NCBI GenBank assembly: GCA_003116995.1
Contig: BDSL01000035.1
Coordinates: forward strand, 826,279 to 890,278
Direction of reading: 5' to 3'
Length of the DNA: 64,000 nt
DNA from: Yamagishiella unicocca
Taxonomy: Eukaryota; Chlorophyta; Chlorophyceae; Chlamydomonadales; Volvocaceae
Part shown: positions 21,701-32,945 of the stretch, one piece after another
Layout: the number at the start of each line of letters is the position of its first letter
Position numbering within the stretch: the stretch's first letter is position 1
The notes under the pieces: generated by a model
The model's database searches: none
What the model was told of the DNA's origin: nothing
Seen by the model: the letters and a program-made list of their open reading frames with translations, nothing else
Program-made: the position numbers and the translations under genes

Positions 21701-23779
21701 GAGGCCATATTCAACCTGGGACTGGTGTCGCAGCGCCTCAACGAGCTGGACTACGCACTGGCGGCGTTCAAGAAGCTCCACAACATGGTGCCGGACAATG
21801 TGGAGGTGGGTCGGATCCGGGTCCGGTCGGTCCCAGGCTTGCAACCGTCTCACAACCACTTTGCAACCACTTTGCAACCGCTTCGTACGTCGGTGCGCAC
21901 AACCAAGGCGCGGCGGGACCCGATGGGGTGGGGTCAGGTCTAGAGGTAACCTGGGCAGCGCGGGGCCGTACATCGCTCAAGCCGTGGACGCAACAACGAT
22001 GGTAACGCCGCCAGCGTGTCACCTCCTCACCTCCTGTCCTCACCTTCCTTCCCCTTCGCCGTACTTTTGTTCCACTCGTCACCACTCCTCTCTCCCCCCC
22101 CGCCCCACCCTCAGGTGATCCACCAGATCGCCACCACGTACGACATGATGGGCGACTTCAAGAACGCCGTCAAGTGGTTTGAGATGCTGACCAGCATGGT
22201 GCCCAACGACCCGGGGGTGCTGTCCCGGCTGGGAGCCATCCATGCGCGGTTCGACGACGAGTCGAAGGCGCTGCAGTACTACCAGGTGGGTGGGGGGAGG
22301 GGGAGGGGCGTGTAGTGGGGAAACCCTGATGGGGGAGGGTAGCGGATCGATTACGGGTTCTTACCATGATATGATATGACCATGGTAGGGCGAGGCCCCT
22401 GGCGTGGGTCGCTCATGAGCCTTCATCTCACCCCCTCCCTCCCCTTCGCCGGCGCCCTCCCGGCCCCCCCCCCTCCCTGGACTCTCCCCCGCCCTCTCGC
22501 AGGAGTCCCACCGCGTCTACCCTGTCAACATGGACGTCATCTCCTGGCTGGGGGCCTACTACGTCAAGAGCGAGGTGTACGAGAAGGCCATGCCGTTCTT
22601 CGACATGGCGTCAAAGATCCAGCCGCAGGTGGGGCTGGGGGCTGGAGGACGGACTGGGCATGGGGGCGGCTGGTCTACGGGTCGCAAGCCGGGCGCAGCG
22701 TGCGACCTTGGGTTTTTTTACCACACCACTACCACCACCCACATCGCGCCGCGGGAGCCGTCCTAGCTGAACCCTACCTCGGAACCCTGCCCTCGCCGCT
22801 CGTACGGCATCATCAATTCCTCATATGTACGACGGCCTCCCCTTCCCCGCGCAGGAGGTCAAGTGGGCGCTGATGGTCGCCTCCTGCTACCGCCGCACCA
22901 ACAACCTGCCCGGCGCCCTGGCCAAGTACAAGCAGATCCACAACGCCCACCCCGAAAACGTGGAGTGCCTGCGCTACCTGGTGCACCTGTGCAGCGAGCT
23001 GGGGCGCCGGGCGGAGGCGGGCGAGTTCATGACCAAGCTGAAAAAGGCGGAGAAGGTGCGGCCCGGTCAGGAAGCTGCACACCCTCCCTGGTCAGGAAGC
23101 TGCATTCCCGCCCCCGTCAGCCCTTTTGTTTGGCCTCAATATCGTATGCGACGCTTACTGTCGGAATGTAATAGCTGTTGCCAAACAGCCTTTCCTACAG
23201 GACTGCATCCACCCTGACCCCACGGCTCCCTAGCCGCCCCAACACCGCAATCTGCTCACCTCGTCTCCACTCGCCCGTATGCCCGGCCGCACTCGCACCG
23301 AACCCAACACAGGCGGCGGTGCCCGACGCGACAACCGCTGCACCCGCCGCAGCCGCCGGCGGGGCGGGGGGTGGCGGCATGGGTGGTATGGGCGGCATGG
23401 GAGGTCTGGACGACGACCTGGGCGCGTCGGCAGTGTCCGCACAGGTGAGAGAGGAGTGGCTGGGGGGCCGTCGCCCCGTATGTGGCCCTGTCGATGTCCC
23501 ACGGGTCGCTCCCATGGTTGTGGCCATTCGCCTCGCGGGACCCCGACCATGCGCCCCTGGCCGCAGTCCTGCTCCCTCTGCTGCAGCCTCAGCCTCCCAA
23601 TCCCGCGACTAACCAACCCCCTGCGTGCGGCCCTGCCCTCCCTTCCCCCACCACCTGCCCCGCCACCTCCTCCACCCCAGAACCGCGGCAAGAAGATGCT
23701 CGTCAAGGAGCACATGGGCGGCAAGGACAACGACGACTGGGGAAACGAGCAGCTTGGGGACGACCTGCTGCCCATGTGA
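15747..23779 (+). CDS. IFT88: Intraflagellar transport protein IFT88 (IFT-B core, TPR protein)
   Basis: Core subunit of the IFT-B train that carries cargo along cilia. Twenty exons with continuous phase give 783 residues, close to the 782 reported for Chlamydomonas. The N-terminus is MSYGGAE followed by EDDLYGGYD. RPMTSNRGAGFTSA and the KKFDPL block precede the TPR array, which starts at about exon 5. Diagnostic blocks include NMGNIYFEQKKFS, IKMYRMALDQ, NIGLSFVRMGQYPDAL, GYNLVMCNYALSDRE, YNIGL-type TPRs, VKWALMVASCYRR and NVECLRYLVHLCSELG. The C-terminus is GNEQLGDDLLPM, matching the conserved animal ending. Intron 4 (16415-18070, 1,656 bp) is far longer than the rest. The intron after exon 8 starts with GC rather than GT. 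The gene is divergent from DNAAF6. Confidence 0.97.
16415..18070 (+). other. IFT88: Unusually long IFT88 intron 4 (1,656 bp)
   Basis: Flanked by a GTACGT donor and a TTTGCTCTCAG acceptor in matching phase. The protein alignment across it is gap-free, so no exon is missing. Other introns in this gene are roughly 100-420 bp. No coding domain or complete mobile element was recognised inside it. Confidence 0.75.
19166..19422 (+). other. IFT88: GC-AG intron in IFT88
   Basis: Exon 8 ends CACCAG and the intron begins GCGAGT; the acceptor is CCTGCTACAG. Reading across gives the conserved DHQ-TGYNL junction in frame. No GT donor nearby keeps the conserved sequence. GC-AG is the commonest non-canonical U2 intron class. 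Confidence 0.8.
19811..19865. repeat. 10-bp tandem repeat (CCTGTCCTGC)n in an IFT88 intron
   Basis: Five exact copies and part of a sixth, forming the pyrimidine-rich 3' end of the intron before exon 10 (19880). The repeat effectively supplies that intron's polypyrimidine tract. Confidence 0.9.
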
Positions 23780-24153
23780 GCGCCGGCGGCGGGGGCGCGG
23801 GCGCAGGGGCCTCGGGCTCCGCACCCGCGGGCGCCGGCGACCCTGGCCGCCCCTTCCGCCGCGACGATCAGGGGCAGGGGCGTAAGGGCAGGGGGGCTTC
23901 CAGCTACTTTGATGACGACGGCGACGAGGGCGACGGCGGCGGGGACGACCACCTGGCCGCCCTCGGGCTTGGGCTGGGCGCCAAGGCGGAGCCCGCCTCC
24001 CGGCCCGCGTCTATGGGCTGGGCGGCCGGCGGCGGCGGCGGCAGCTTCCGCGGCGGCGGCAGCGCGGGAAGTGTGGGCGTGGAGCCGCTGTTCGGCAAGG
24101 TGCTCAGCATCGGCTCGCGCGGCTCCACCAGCGTGCTGCCAGAGCTGGCATGA
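23776..24153 (+). other. IFT88: Possible alternative C-terminal exon of IFT88
   Basis: Directly after the IFT88 stop an open frame of about 370 nt continues in another register with nearly all codons ending in G or C. It encodes a Gly/Ala-rich segment, an acidic tract (YFDDDGDEGDGGGDD) and a tail ending LPELA. The stop overlaps a donor-like GTGAGC at 23776. Removing 23776-23891 (116 nt, acceptor GGGCAG) keeps the Met codon and joins this frame exactly, adding 86 residues. The acceptor lacks a pyrimidine tract, so the splice is speculative. Confidence 0.4.
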
Positions 24154-25055
24154 CGGGAGGGGCGCTAGCTCCTAGCTGCCTGCCGGCCCCGTGAGCGTAC
24201 GTGTGTGTGTGTTTTGCGGGGGATGCCACGAGGGAGGCGGCCGAGGGCTGCCGGGGTTCCGTAGGGTGGCCGCAACACCGCCCAGTGGTAGGCCGCGGCG
24301 GTGGTATGGCGGTGGGAGGGTGGGGCGATGGCACCGACCCAGAAGAGGCACCGACCCAGGAGAGGAGGTAGGCATGTACGGGTGTGGGTCTGGTGCGGCG
24401 GGTGGCACGGTGATGGTTGGGTGTAGCGGAGGCCCCGCCGAGAGGGCGGAGTGTCGGCGGAGGAGAAGCGTGGCGACGTTGCTGGGGTTGATGCAACGCA
24501 AGGGAAGTGGGTAGCGGTAGAGGCGTTGGAGACCGGGCAGAGCGGCAATAAAGAGCGCAGCGAGTCGCAGGGGCCGGGGGGAGAGAGGTGTGCCCCTCGG
24601 CGCGGATAGACCTCAACTACTGTGATGGGACAGGACCCGCGTGCGTCTGGCCGGATCCCACATGCAACAGCAGGACACATGCCTGCTATAGACCGGGTGT
24701 GGTGGGGCGTGTCGTCTTGCTGTACAGCAGTCCATATTCATGTATGTTTCCGTTCCAACATGCAGTATCCGTAGTCCTGCTACGGTGCGGTGTGTGGGAC
24801 GTGTATGCGGAGAAGGAGGAGGAGGAAGAAGCTGTCCGACCGCGTCGGTTGCGCGATTGAGGGAGGCGGGGTGGGACGCTGCGAAGGTGGTGGTGACGGT
24901 GGAGGTGGTGGCGGCGGCCGGCGGGGGGCATATACGGTACATATAAACGAGCAGCCTGCCTCTCGCCTTCAGCCTGGGACCATCCTACGACGACTGTCGT
25001 ACATAAATGTCGGCACCACGTGTTTTCCTCGCTTCGAAGTGCGCTTCGAGCTTTA

Positions 25056-25060
25056 TGTAA
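25056..25060 (+). terminator. Candidate IFT88 polyadenylation signal TGTAA
   Basis: TGTAA is the usual green-algal signal. This copy is about 1.28 kb after the stop, giving a long 3' UTR. The intervening 23780-25055 shows no other convincing gene. Confidence 0.4.
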
Positions 25061-25839
25061 GAGCATAACAAAAAAGGCTGCTCCACACACGTGACTGGCT
25101 CTGGCGGCAGTCAGAAATAGGCCTACACCATCATACGCAGCTGGAAAGCGGGAGTGCAGGACCGCTTTGGCGGTTGGGAGCGGTTTGAGCAATAGGCTTC
25201 AGGGTTTGCACAACCACGTCGATATGCCCGGTGGTTTCGGTGCGCGTGTTTGACCTGCACCGACAAATGCCACGGGATATAGGCGCAACGTCCAGACACA
25301 GGAGTTCATTTCGTCATCATGGAACGTCTTCCCCAGGCAGTATCTGATTTACAGAGGACAGGAGACCAGCCGAGGCAACGGCATGTCCGCTCTAACACAT
25401 GAGTGCATCTCAAAGTGCGCTATCGTTGCCCTCCCCCTGTCGCCAACAACCACACCGCGGCCACAGCCGGTGTCACTGCATCCACCTCACAGCAGGAGAG
25501 CGGCCTCACGACAGGTATGCGGGAGCCCTGAAACCTAACCCACGCCGCTTTATTCGAGTAGTAGCCTCATGCCTTTCACGGCAACGACACCAAACACGTT
25601 CCAGGCCGGGAACTAGTGCTTTGAATTCTCAGCACATCTGAACGGCGTCTGGTTGTTGTAACGGTTACAGTGGGTTCCAGACCAATAGGTAGAACCATCG
25701 GGCGCATCGCCTGACACTGAACAAGACGGAGGATTGGTATTCAAACCGACACGAGGGAGCCCGGCAACTGAACAGACACCGACATCCCTGCCGATGCGCC
25801 AACACCCCGCGCGCATGGACGTGCATCATGCAATTCCAT
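25061..25839. other. Intergenic region between IFT88 and the dirigent-like gene
   Basis: The two genes converge here. No gene seen. The segment around 25650-25730 resembles 35535-35615 (both contain GTTACAG-GGG, CCAGACCA, GTAGA-CC and GGCGCATCG/GGCATCG blocks in the same order), which suggests a shared old repeat. Confidence 0.4.
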
Positions 25840-25844
25840 TTACA
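25840..25844 (-). terminator. Candidate polyadenylation signal of the dirigent-like gene
   Basis: TTACA on the plus strand reads TGTAA on the minus strand, about 240 bases after the stop codon at 26082-26084. Confidence 0.5.
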
Positions 25845-26081
25845 TGCATACAGCCTTCCCTTATCTACAGATAACTCAATCGCCTTGGTTCCGCATCCCC
25901 TCACATCCAGGCATGTCAGGATCCATCCGCCATTATTACTGCATTGTGACAGTCTGGCCGCAGCTCTGCATTGCGAGCACTTGTAACTTTGTCCGCATTC
26001 CTGCTACTGCCGCCGCTGCTGCTGCTGCCGCTGCTGCTGTTGCTGGTACTTTGTCCCACCATGTAGCACTTGCGAGCATAT

Positions 26082-27537
26082 TTAGCACTTGCCGGGCTTG
26101 TTCAACCTGACGGTGTACTTCCAGGCCTCTCCCGCCTTCTTGACGAAGACCTGCACGATGCCCGAGGCGTACCTCCAGATGCCCGTCCCGCCGGTGATGG
26201 CGAGTTCGAAGCGGGCGTCCTGCGGCGACAAGAACATGGGATGCCACGGCACACGCCAGGGAGGGGCGCGGCAGCGACAGGGTCAGGGAAATGGCAGGTT
26301 TGCTGTGAGGAACCGCATCGGCCTAGCGGGCGTGTGCCTCCCGCAAGTGCCATCGGCGCCGTTGGATGGCAAGGGAACCTCTTAATCGTTGGAAGGCGCG
26401 GAGCAAGCTTGGCGGTTTCATATCGGCGTCACTGTGGTCGACATGTTCGCTCTGTATCACTGACGGACGCGCGGCTCGTGTAGCCGCCACCAAGGCGAGG
26501 CCCGCAGTGCACTTTTTATCGAGCGGCAAACTGCCCGGCAGCCCAAATATTACTTCTACTATCCCTGTAGCGATATGCCGTAAAGATGGCCCTATCCTGG
26601 GCCGTGCAATATATTGAGCAGCCATGCTAGCGCGCTGCCCTGCCGACATGCCCGGCGGAGAAGGGGCAGCAAGGAGGTGTGGGGGCGGTCTGCGGTTGGC
26701 GGCCGAGGACTCCTCACCGGCAGATCCGTGTAGGTGCCTTGTGCGGTGAGGGAGCCGAATGCGGTCGTAACGATGTTGATGCTGCAGAAGTTGATGCTGC
26801 CGCCGTTGTCGTCCGCGGAGAAGACCGTGCAGACACCATCCGATGTACCGATCTGCATTCATGGCGAATTCAGAGGCCTTTGGGTTGGTCCGAGCTCAGA
26901 GGAACGGTTATCGGACGAGATGAGGTGACGGGAAATGTTATGAGCATCCTCGAAGCTGAGATGAGCGAAGTAACTAGGGCTTGCCGTCGCAGCACGGCTG
27001 GTGCCAGCTCAGCAGCGTCCTATGACGACCGCACCTGAGTGCCGTCGTTTAGGAAGGCGGGATCTGAGAAGGCATATGTACAGTTGGCTTCAAGGCATCC
27101 CCTGCGATTGGTGGTGAGGGACAAAGCAGCACAGCACTATCTAACCAACTGCTCGGCGTCTGCTTAGCACAGCACTCTCTAACCAACTGCTCGGCGTCTG
27201 CTTCCGGAGGACCTAGGCACCCTCTCAGCCCAATCACTTGGAAGTGTCCATTACGTCTGAGCTACATGTAACATGAGGCAGCTGCATCACATTTGACATA
27301 AGTATGCGTCGCAGTCGCATTTGCCGACGAGCTGATGGCCCTGGCGAAAGACCGCCGACACAAAGGGAAGCAGCGCCATGGGCAGGCTTACGCAATGACA
27401 GCAGTCGTCTCGGTCACGATGAATGACCCACGGCATAGCTCCGGAGGAGGCACTGGCTTGGGCTCAGCAGCGAGTGCGTTGCCAGCTGTCGCTACTACAA
27501 GCAGCACAGTGAGGAGGACGGACTGGCCCATCTTCAT
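26082..27537 (-). CDS. Secreted dirigent / allene-oxide-cyclase-like barrel protein
   Basis: Four exons with consistent phase (27392-27537, 27035-27101, 26718-26852, 26082-26219) give 161 residues. The N-terminus, MKMGQSVLLTVLLVVATA then NALAAE, is a clear signal peptide. The mature part has the eight-stranded barrel signatures of the dirigent/AOC-like superfamily: IGTSDGVCTVF, INFCSINI, FGSLTAQGTYTD and the hallmark LAITGGTGIWRYASG loop, ending in a short beta strand (AWKYTVRL). Three Cys (in GVC, NFC and the C-terminal GKC), with others in ELC, AGC and NCT, could form disulfides. Plant relatives guide stereoselective radical coupling or cyclise oxylipins; which, if either, applies to this algal protein is unknown. 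Intron 1 contains a 38-bp duplication. Confidence 0.8.
27128..27203. repeat. 38-bp tandem duplication
   Basis: Two copies (27128-27165 and 27166-27203) differing at one base, in intron 1 of the dirigent-like gene. Probably a recent replication slippage. Confidence 0.9.
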
Positions 27538-30500
27538 GATGCTGGCAAAAATATTGTGACGCAAGGAAACCTGGAGTTATCCGCGACGTTGGGGAGGTAC
27601 GCGCTCAGCGCACGCGATAAATATCGAAACGGTACTGCTAGCTTTGCTTTCAGGAACGGCAAGCTTAGCGGTAAGTGAAGCCTACAATATACATCCTCTA
27701 CCATAACTACGACAGCGCCCACCTCGTGGTTATCGTCTCCCGTGAGAGTCGAGTCCAGTTCACGGCTAAGCTCCACATGGGCCGCGGACAGTACAGTACG
27801 GTCGGCAGCGCAATTGTTTTGTTTAAAACCGTCCCCCAAAACATGCTCCTGGAAAATAATAGTAATCCTCGTCATAACTTCAGCAATTAAGGCAAAGGTG
27901 CCAAGTCGAGACCGATGCCTAGCTTTCGTACCGGCTCGCTCGTTCCGCGCAGTTCCGTGGCGCTCACTGTCGCGGTACAGAACACATATGCGGAAATGCT
28001 ACGGCTAGTCGAGTAAATAAAAACGCAACGTATTCGAGTTTTCGCTCATGGCTTGTGTGCATGAGTGACTGCCTGAGCAACCGTCACACCCCCCAGAGGT
28101 GGGCGCAGACGCCGCACGGCGAGAGACCTCACAGCTTGCGTGAAGAAGCCTTGCCATTTCGTGTTATTATAAAGTGTAAGGGATGCTACTACTCGCGAAG
28201 CGAAGTGTTGCGCCACAAAAATCTTGCCTCATTCCGTATGGTTCCGCAGCTTGTGGTGTTGCCTTTGGATTAAAACCCCAGACCCCCTCGGCCAGGCTAT
28301 CAATGCGACCAATTGCATTACCAAATCAAGTCAACGCGATGCCAGGAGATGCAGGCTGCAGCTATTCATAGGTTCGGTGTATCTCGTGCCACGCGGCTAT
28401 TTAAGGCACGCACAGCGTGAACCAAAGGAGGGCCTGGAAGTTCTGCTCCAGGGATGGACTGGGCGGCGCACTTGAAAAGTGCCTTCTGCTTTGACGGCAA
28501 ACGGCCCCATCGGAGCGAGAGCGCGGGAGGCTCGGCAGCAGGGTTTGGGCGAGTGCCTACGTGCCCTTCCGCCGCCCAGGGCCCTGACGGATTCTGCAAG
28601 CGTTGCCTAAAACTGGCCGGGTACCTGTGCGAGCGTGCCCACATCTAACCAGTTAATAGGACACCCAACGGACCGCGGGTAAGGGACTTCGCCATGACAG
28701 TGTGGAAAGTGGTGGAAGGAGGCAGAGTCAACCCCACACAATACCGGGCCCACATAGCAAAGCGAAAGACAGCAATAGGTACCAGTGGTCCCTGCTCGCG
28801 GCCACAACCGGGCACCCAAACCGCGGCCTATGAGCCGGCCAGCTGAAGCACCTAGGTGCCAATTTCCACTGCGTGTGTTGATGTGTCAACTCCCGGGGTG
28901 TGGTGAACCTTGCCGTCGGTCTTGTTGCGTGGTGATGTCCCGAATGGTACGGCCAGCCGGGTCCGCTTCAATCACATGGGCGTGCTGGCGGGGTTGGCCG
29001 TAAGTAGCCGCAGCAGCACTCCGTGCGGCCCCCTCTTGTCCTGGGGTCCCGAACGTTTGTCCTGGACTTTCCCTCTTGTCCTGAGGCCCCCCGGTCCTGG
29101 GGTCGCCGGGCTTGAGGACATTGTGATATCTTATTGTTTTGGTAGGTTACAGGGACAGAGGCTCATGCAGCCCGGCCTCGCCAGGGCATGGCAGCTTTCG
29201 GTGAGCATCCGTACAGTGGGCTGCTACGCATCCCCTGCGTCAGTAGCAACGGTAATGAGCGAGGCTTAATTACGACATCGTTCTAGAGGCAGGAGGTTTT
29301 TGGAGACGAACCGGTGTAACGCCTTAGGCTTACATGCGCACAAGCCCAACCCGGTTTTGTAACCTTTAATCAGAGATTTGAGATGCACGAGCCTGCGCGA
29401 TGATATGGGTGGGCTTCTATGAGGCCGCAAACGCAGGGGAACATCTGGAGGCGGGCGCTGAGGCAGAACAGGCCAAGGCCTGCGCAGGGCATTTCCTTCG
29501 CATTTTATACCGGTACCTTACCGGGTATATCACAATCACCGCAAACGCCCCTCTTCGCGCGCTGCGCGTATTCCCATCCTTGTGTTACGTCGTCACGTGC
29601 CACCCGTAGCACGGCTAGCCGCACTGAGGCTCACTGAGTGGCTAATTATATGAGGGATTGTTGGATTCGCCCCACAAGTACGCCTCCACCTCGGTCCGAC
29701 TCGGTCGACGTACGTATGTACACACTACATAGGTGCGCGTCGCTTAGGCCCAAACGCCAGTGTGCCGTGCGCTCGCTCGTTCCATACGCTTATGCAGGAC
29801 TCTCACCCTCTGTTTGACAATGTGCGCTTTTTCGTTGTCGGGTGCCACGGACCAAGGTCGCTTGGGGCGATCTACACATGTGGTTCCCTTTGGGCGCGAT
29901 GCATGCTTCCCGCCCATTGCTATTGCTGTTTCCTTCGCACCCACGGAGGACCCTCGTGGCGCAGTGGCCTGGAACTCAGAATGCGAGTATTACATGGGAA
30001 CTCAGGGCACCCAAGCGATGGTTGCATGGGACTGCACCAAACCTTTGATGCGCTGACACTTAAATACTGCGCCAAAGAATCCGCCCAAGGCACGTACGTA
30101 CCCAAGCCACCAAGCATTACAAAAAGCAATCTGCAGCCCCACTGCCGCACACCGCACTGGCGCTTCCCCACGCTTCCGCCCGGCGTGCGTACTCCAGGGT
30201 ACTCCTTGACTCCAGGGTACTCCTTGCCATCAACAGCAGCCTCCCGCTCCCACCGCCGTGACTGCCTATCAAGTAAGCCTCCTGCCCAACTGAGCCCTCC
30301 CCAGGCGGCCACGCAGCACTCGCGAGAACCACCTCGCGATTGTCACTCCTGCATGCGTCATCGCTGCGCCTTCAAAGCGCTGCGGCCTCCTCACGCCCCC
30401 CTGAACCTGTAAGGGAAACAACGAAGTGGCAGCTGTTATGCGCAGGAGCGCGTCAGCGGCCGCGGTATTTGCGCGGTACGAACGGCCAAGTCGGCAGGCT

Positions 30501-30602
30501 TTTAATGCATGTACGACATCTTTCGTTTACAGTTGGGGCGAAAATAGCAACCTATTCCCTCTTCTCACATTTCGTTTCGCTCATCCAACACCGGTCGTGA
30601 AC
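27538..30602. other. 3 kb region without a supported gene
   Basis: It should include promoters of the dirigent-like gene (left) and the HutX-like gene (right). Composition is lower in GC than the gene regions. Open frames are short and lack splice-supported extension. A 17-bp tandem repeat (ACTCCAGGGTACTCCTT twice) is at about 30190-30227. Confidence 0.5.
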
Positions 30603-32229
30603 ATGCTGGCCTCGGCGACGCGTCCGCGATGCAAGCCAATCACCAACAGCGGTCCGCGGCGCGCCGCTAGGCCAGCTGTGCGACCCGTTGCAGCACGAGC
30701 AGATTCTGGAGCCTCTTTACGCAACTTGCTTGACGACGCGGCGAGCGCTGGCCTGGGAAAGGTTCGGTTCATCGTGCTCGGCGATGGCGCAATCCTGGAG
30801 AGCGTCAACAACTGGGGCAGGTGTGATCAAGTCTTGCACATAAACAAACACTATACATATCAAATAAGTACCATGCCTTGTTCCGTGGGTCGCTTGCGGT
30901 TGCCCCGGCCCCCGGCCCCACGGACACGTTGGGACTGCAGCTGCGGCCCGCCCCCCCCCCCACGGCGCCCCCTTTTCCGCCCGCGTACTCGTTTTCGCAA
31001 TCCGCACAACCATACCGTCGTGGAGCCACACGCTCCTCTGTGCCCCAAGCTTGCACCTTGCACCGAAGTGAGCGCTGGGTGCGGATGCATGCATAGGGCC
31101 CTCGGACCCGCCCACCTACCTAGCTTCTCACGCACCACATGGCGACCCTGTTTGCCATCAGGACTGCCAGATAGAAACGGTAGTTAGGGAACACCCCGAT
31201 GCGAGGTGTTGAAGCTGAAAATGCGGGAGGGGAGGGCAGCCTCGTAACTCGGCGCAACTCGCGCCACATGTCCTGTCCTGCCTCCAGCCTGTCGGCAGCC
31301 GCGGCGCCGCCGCCGACACACTGGGACCTATTCGTTCTGTCCCCCGCGGCCCGACCCGCATGGCACCAGCCCGCATGGCACCAGCCCGCATGGCAACCAC
31401 CCGCATGGCACCCACCGTCCACCGTCCACCTGCCCATTGCCCCACACTCTGGGGGCCAGGCATGTGGGTAGCCGCCCCTTGGCTTGCAAGCCCCATCCTC
31501 GAGCTCATTCCTCCCCGTCCGCGGCGCAGCCCACTTGTCCACCCGCCCCTTTTACCAAGTCCACATATCCGTTTGTCTGACTGTCTGGCGACCTATCCCT
31601 TGCTTGGGGGTCTCGCAGTGTGCGGTACAACGACGTGCCCAACCGGGGGTTGCTGGCCACCATCGCCTCGGAGGACAAGTCCTTCGAGTGCCATATCACG
31701 CTAAGCAAGGTGGGTGAGGGCGCGGTCGCACACGACCCCGGCAGCTCCCGACGCACCGGCTCGGGCCTAGTTGGCGGTCGGTGATGGCCGAGGGCGGCTC
31801 CTGCCACTGCATGCGTACGGCGGCCACATGCTGGCCTAGGTCCGCTACCACAGAGCCCGCTATACCCTATACGTCGCGCCACTTGGCCCTCCGTAGCCCT
31901 CTAAGAATGCACTTTGCTTGGGTCGATCGCGCCAACAGCAGCCGCTCCCCAAGCAATCTGACTTGTGGCTCTTACGGCCCGTTTCCTTGACCTCGCCGTA
32001 CGCCTTGTACGAACCTAACCTCACGTGGCCCCAGGTCAAGGAGGTCAAGTTCGCAAAGGCCAAGGCCAAATCGGGCGAGTACGACATCTACGCCACTCGC
32101 TTCCTGGGCCAGGATGGCAAGGTGCTCATGTCCTGCCTGCTGCACGGCAGCCAGGGAGTGTACGACACGGCGGCGGTCACGGCTTGGACGAGCCTGGCTG
32201 GCAAGTACGGCGAGAGCGTCACGTTTTGA
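30603..32229 (+). CDS. HutX/ChuX-like heme-utilisation domain protein, probably plastid targeted
   Basis: Three exons in consistent phase (30603-30820, 31619-31709, 32035-32229) give 167 residues. The first 50 or so are rich in Arg, Ala and Ser with few acidic residues, like a chloroplast transit peptide. The rest matches the bacterial HutX/ChuX pattern: a strand with FIVLGDGAILESVNNWG, a YNDVPNRGLLATI turn, FECHITLSKVKEVKF in the position of the GHL-type heme pocket segment, then YATRFLGQDGKVLMSCLL. In bacteria these bind or handle heme after uptake. An algal role in heme or tetrapyrrole trafficking is inference. The gene converges on the next one, with their polyadenylation signals 25 bases apart. 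Confidence 0.68.
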
Positions 32230-32534
32230 GAGCACAGCGGCTGGCGCGTGTTCGGATTGTGTGTTCGTTTCATGCATGTGCGGTGTTTGGATACCAGGGC
32301 AGCCGCGGGTTGGGGACTTGTGGGATGTGTGGCGATCAGGTCGGGTCCCGGCGTGCATTGGAGTGCAGGTGGGGGTCCCGGTGTGCATTGCGTTCAGGTG
32401 GGCGGGACCGGGCCGAGCGATGGTGACAGATGGGTGTGGGTGCACCCTTGGAGTGCCGTACCAGTGTGGGCTTCCCTTCAATTTCTTCGGCGTTTATCCG
32501 GCGGGGTTCGCTTGGGATCGACTGTTGGGGCCTC

Positions 32535-32539
32535 TGTAA
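32535..32539 (+). terminator. Polyadenylation signal TGTAA of the HutX-like gene
   Basis: About 306 bases after the stop at 32227-32229, a usual distance in Chlamydomonas-type genes. Confidence 0.6.
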
Positions 32540-32563
32540 GAGATGCAGTAGCGTGGAATGTAT

Positions 32564-32568
32564 TTACA
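32564..32568 (-). terminator. Polyadenylation signal of the convergent uncharacterised gene
   Basis: TTACA on plus reads TGTAA on minus, about 380 bases after that gene's stop at 32946-32948. It lies beyond the HutX-like signal, so the two 3' UTRs should overlap. Confidence 0.5.
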
Positions 32569-32945
32569 AGTTGGCGTCGGCCTTCAGGGAGGTCCTCGCC
32601 TTGAGCGACCCTGGGTCGGTGTGCGACCAGCAACCCGACTGGAAGACGGAGAAGGCAGGTCGTATGTAAGCTACGGCGAACACTAGTGGTGGAAGTACTC
32701 GACATGAAGCTGCCCCCAAGCGGGCTAATTTGACGCGACGAACGGCCCGGCCCCACCGGGCCAGACAGCAAGCATGCCAACAAAACAAGTCAGGAACCCG
32801 CACGGCACATGCCCTGTATGTGCACGCGCGTGCTGGCGTTGCATGGTCTCCGGTGGCCTTCGCCACCCGCCCCCAACCCACGCCAGACACCGAGCGCCCA
32901 GACAATTGCCTGGACGTTGACGCCGCGCCCGGCATAGACTCCGCC

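Noticed and set aside
28454..28648. 64-codon open frame with four cysteines (MDWAAHLKSAF...CERAHI)
   Set aside because: No splice-supported context, no family and isolated in a gene-poor stretch; consistent with chance.
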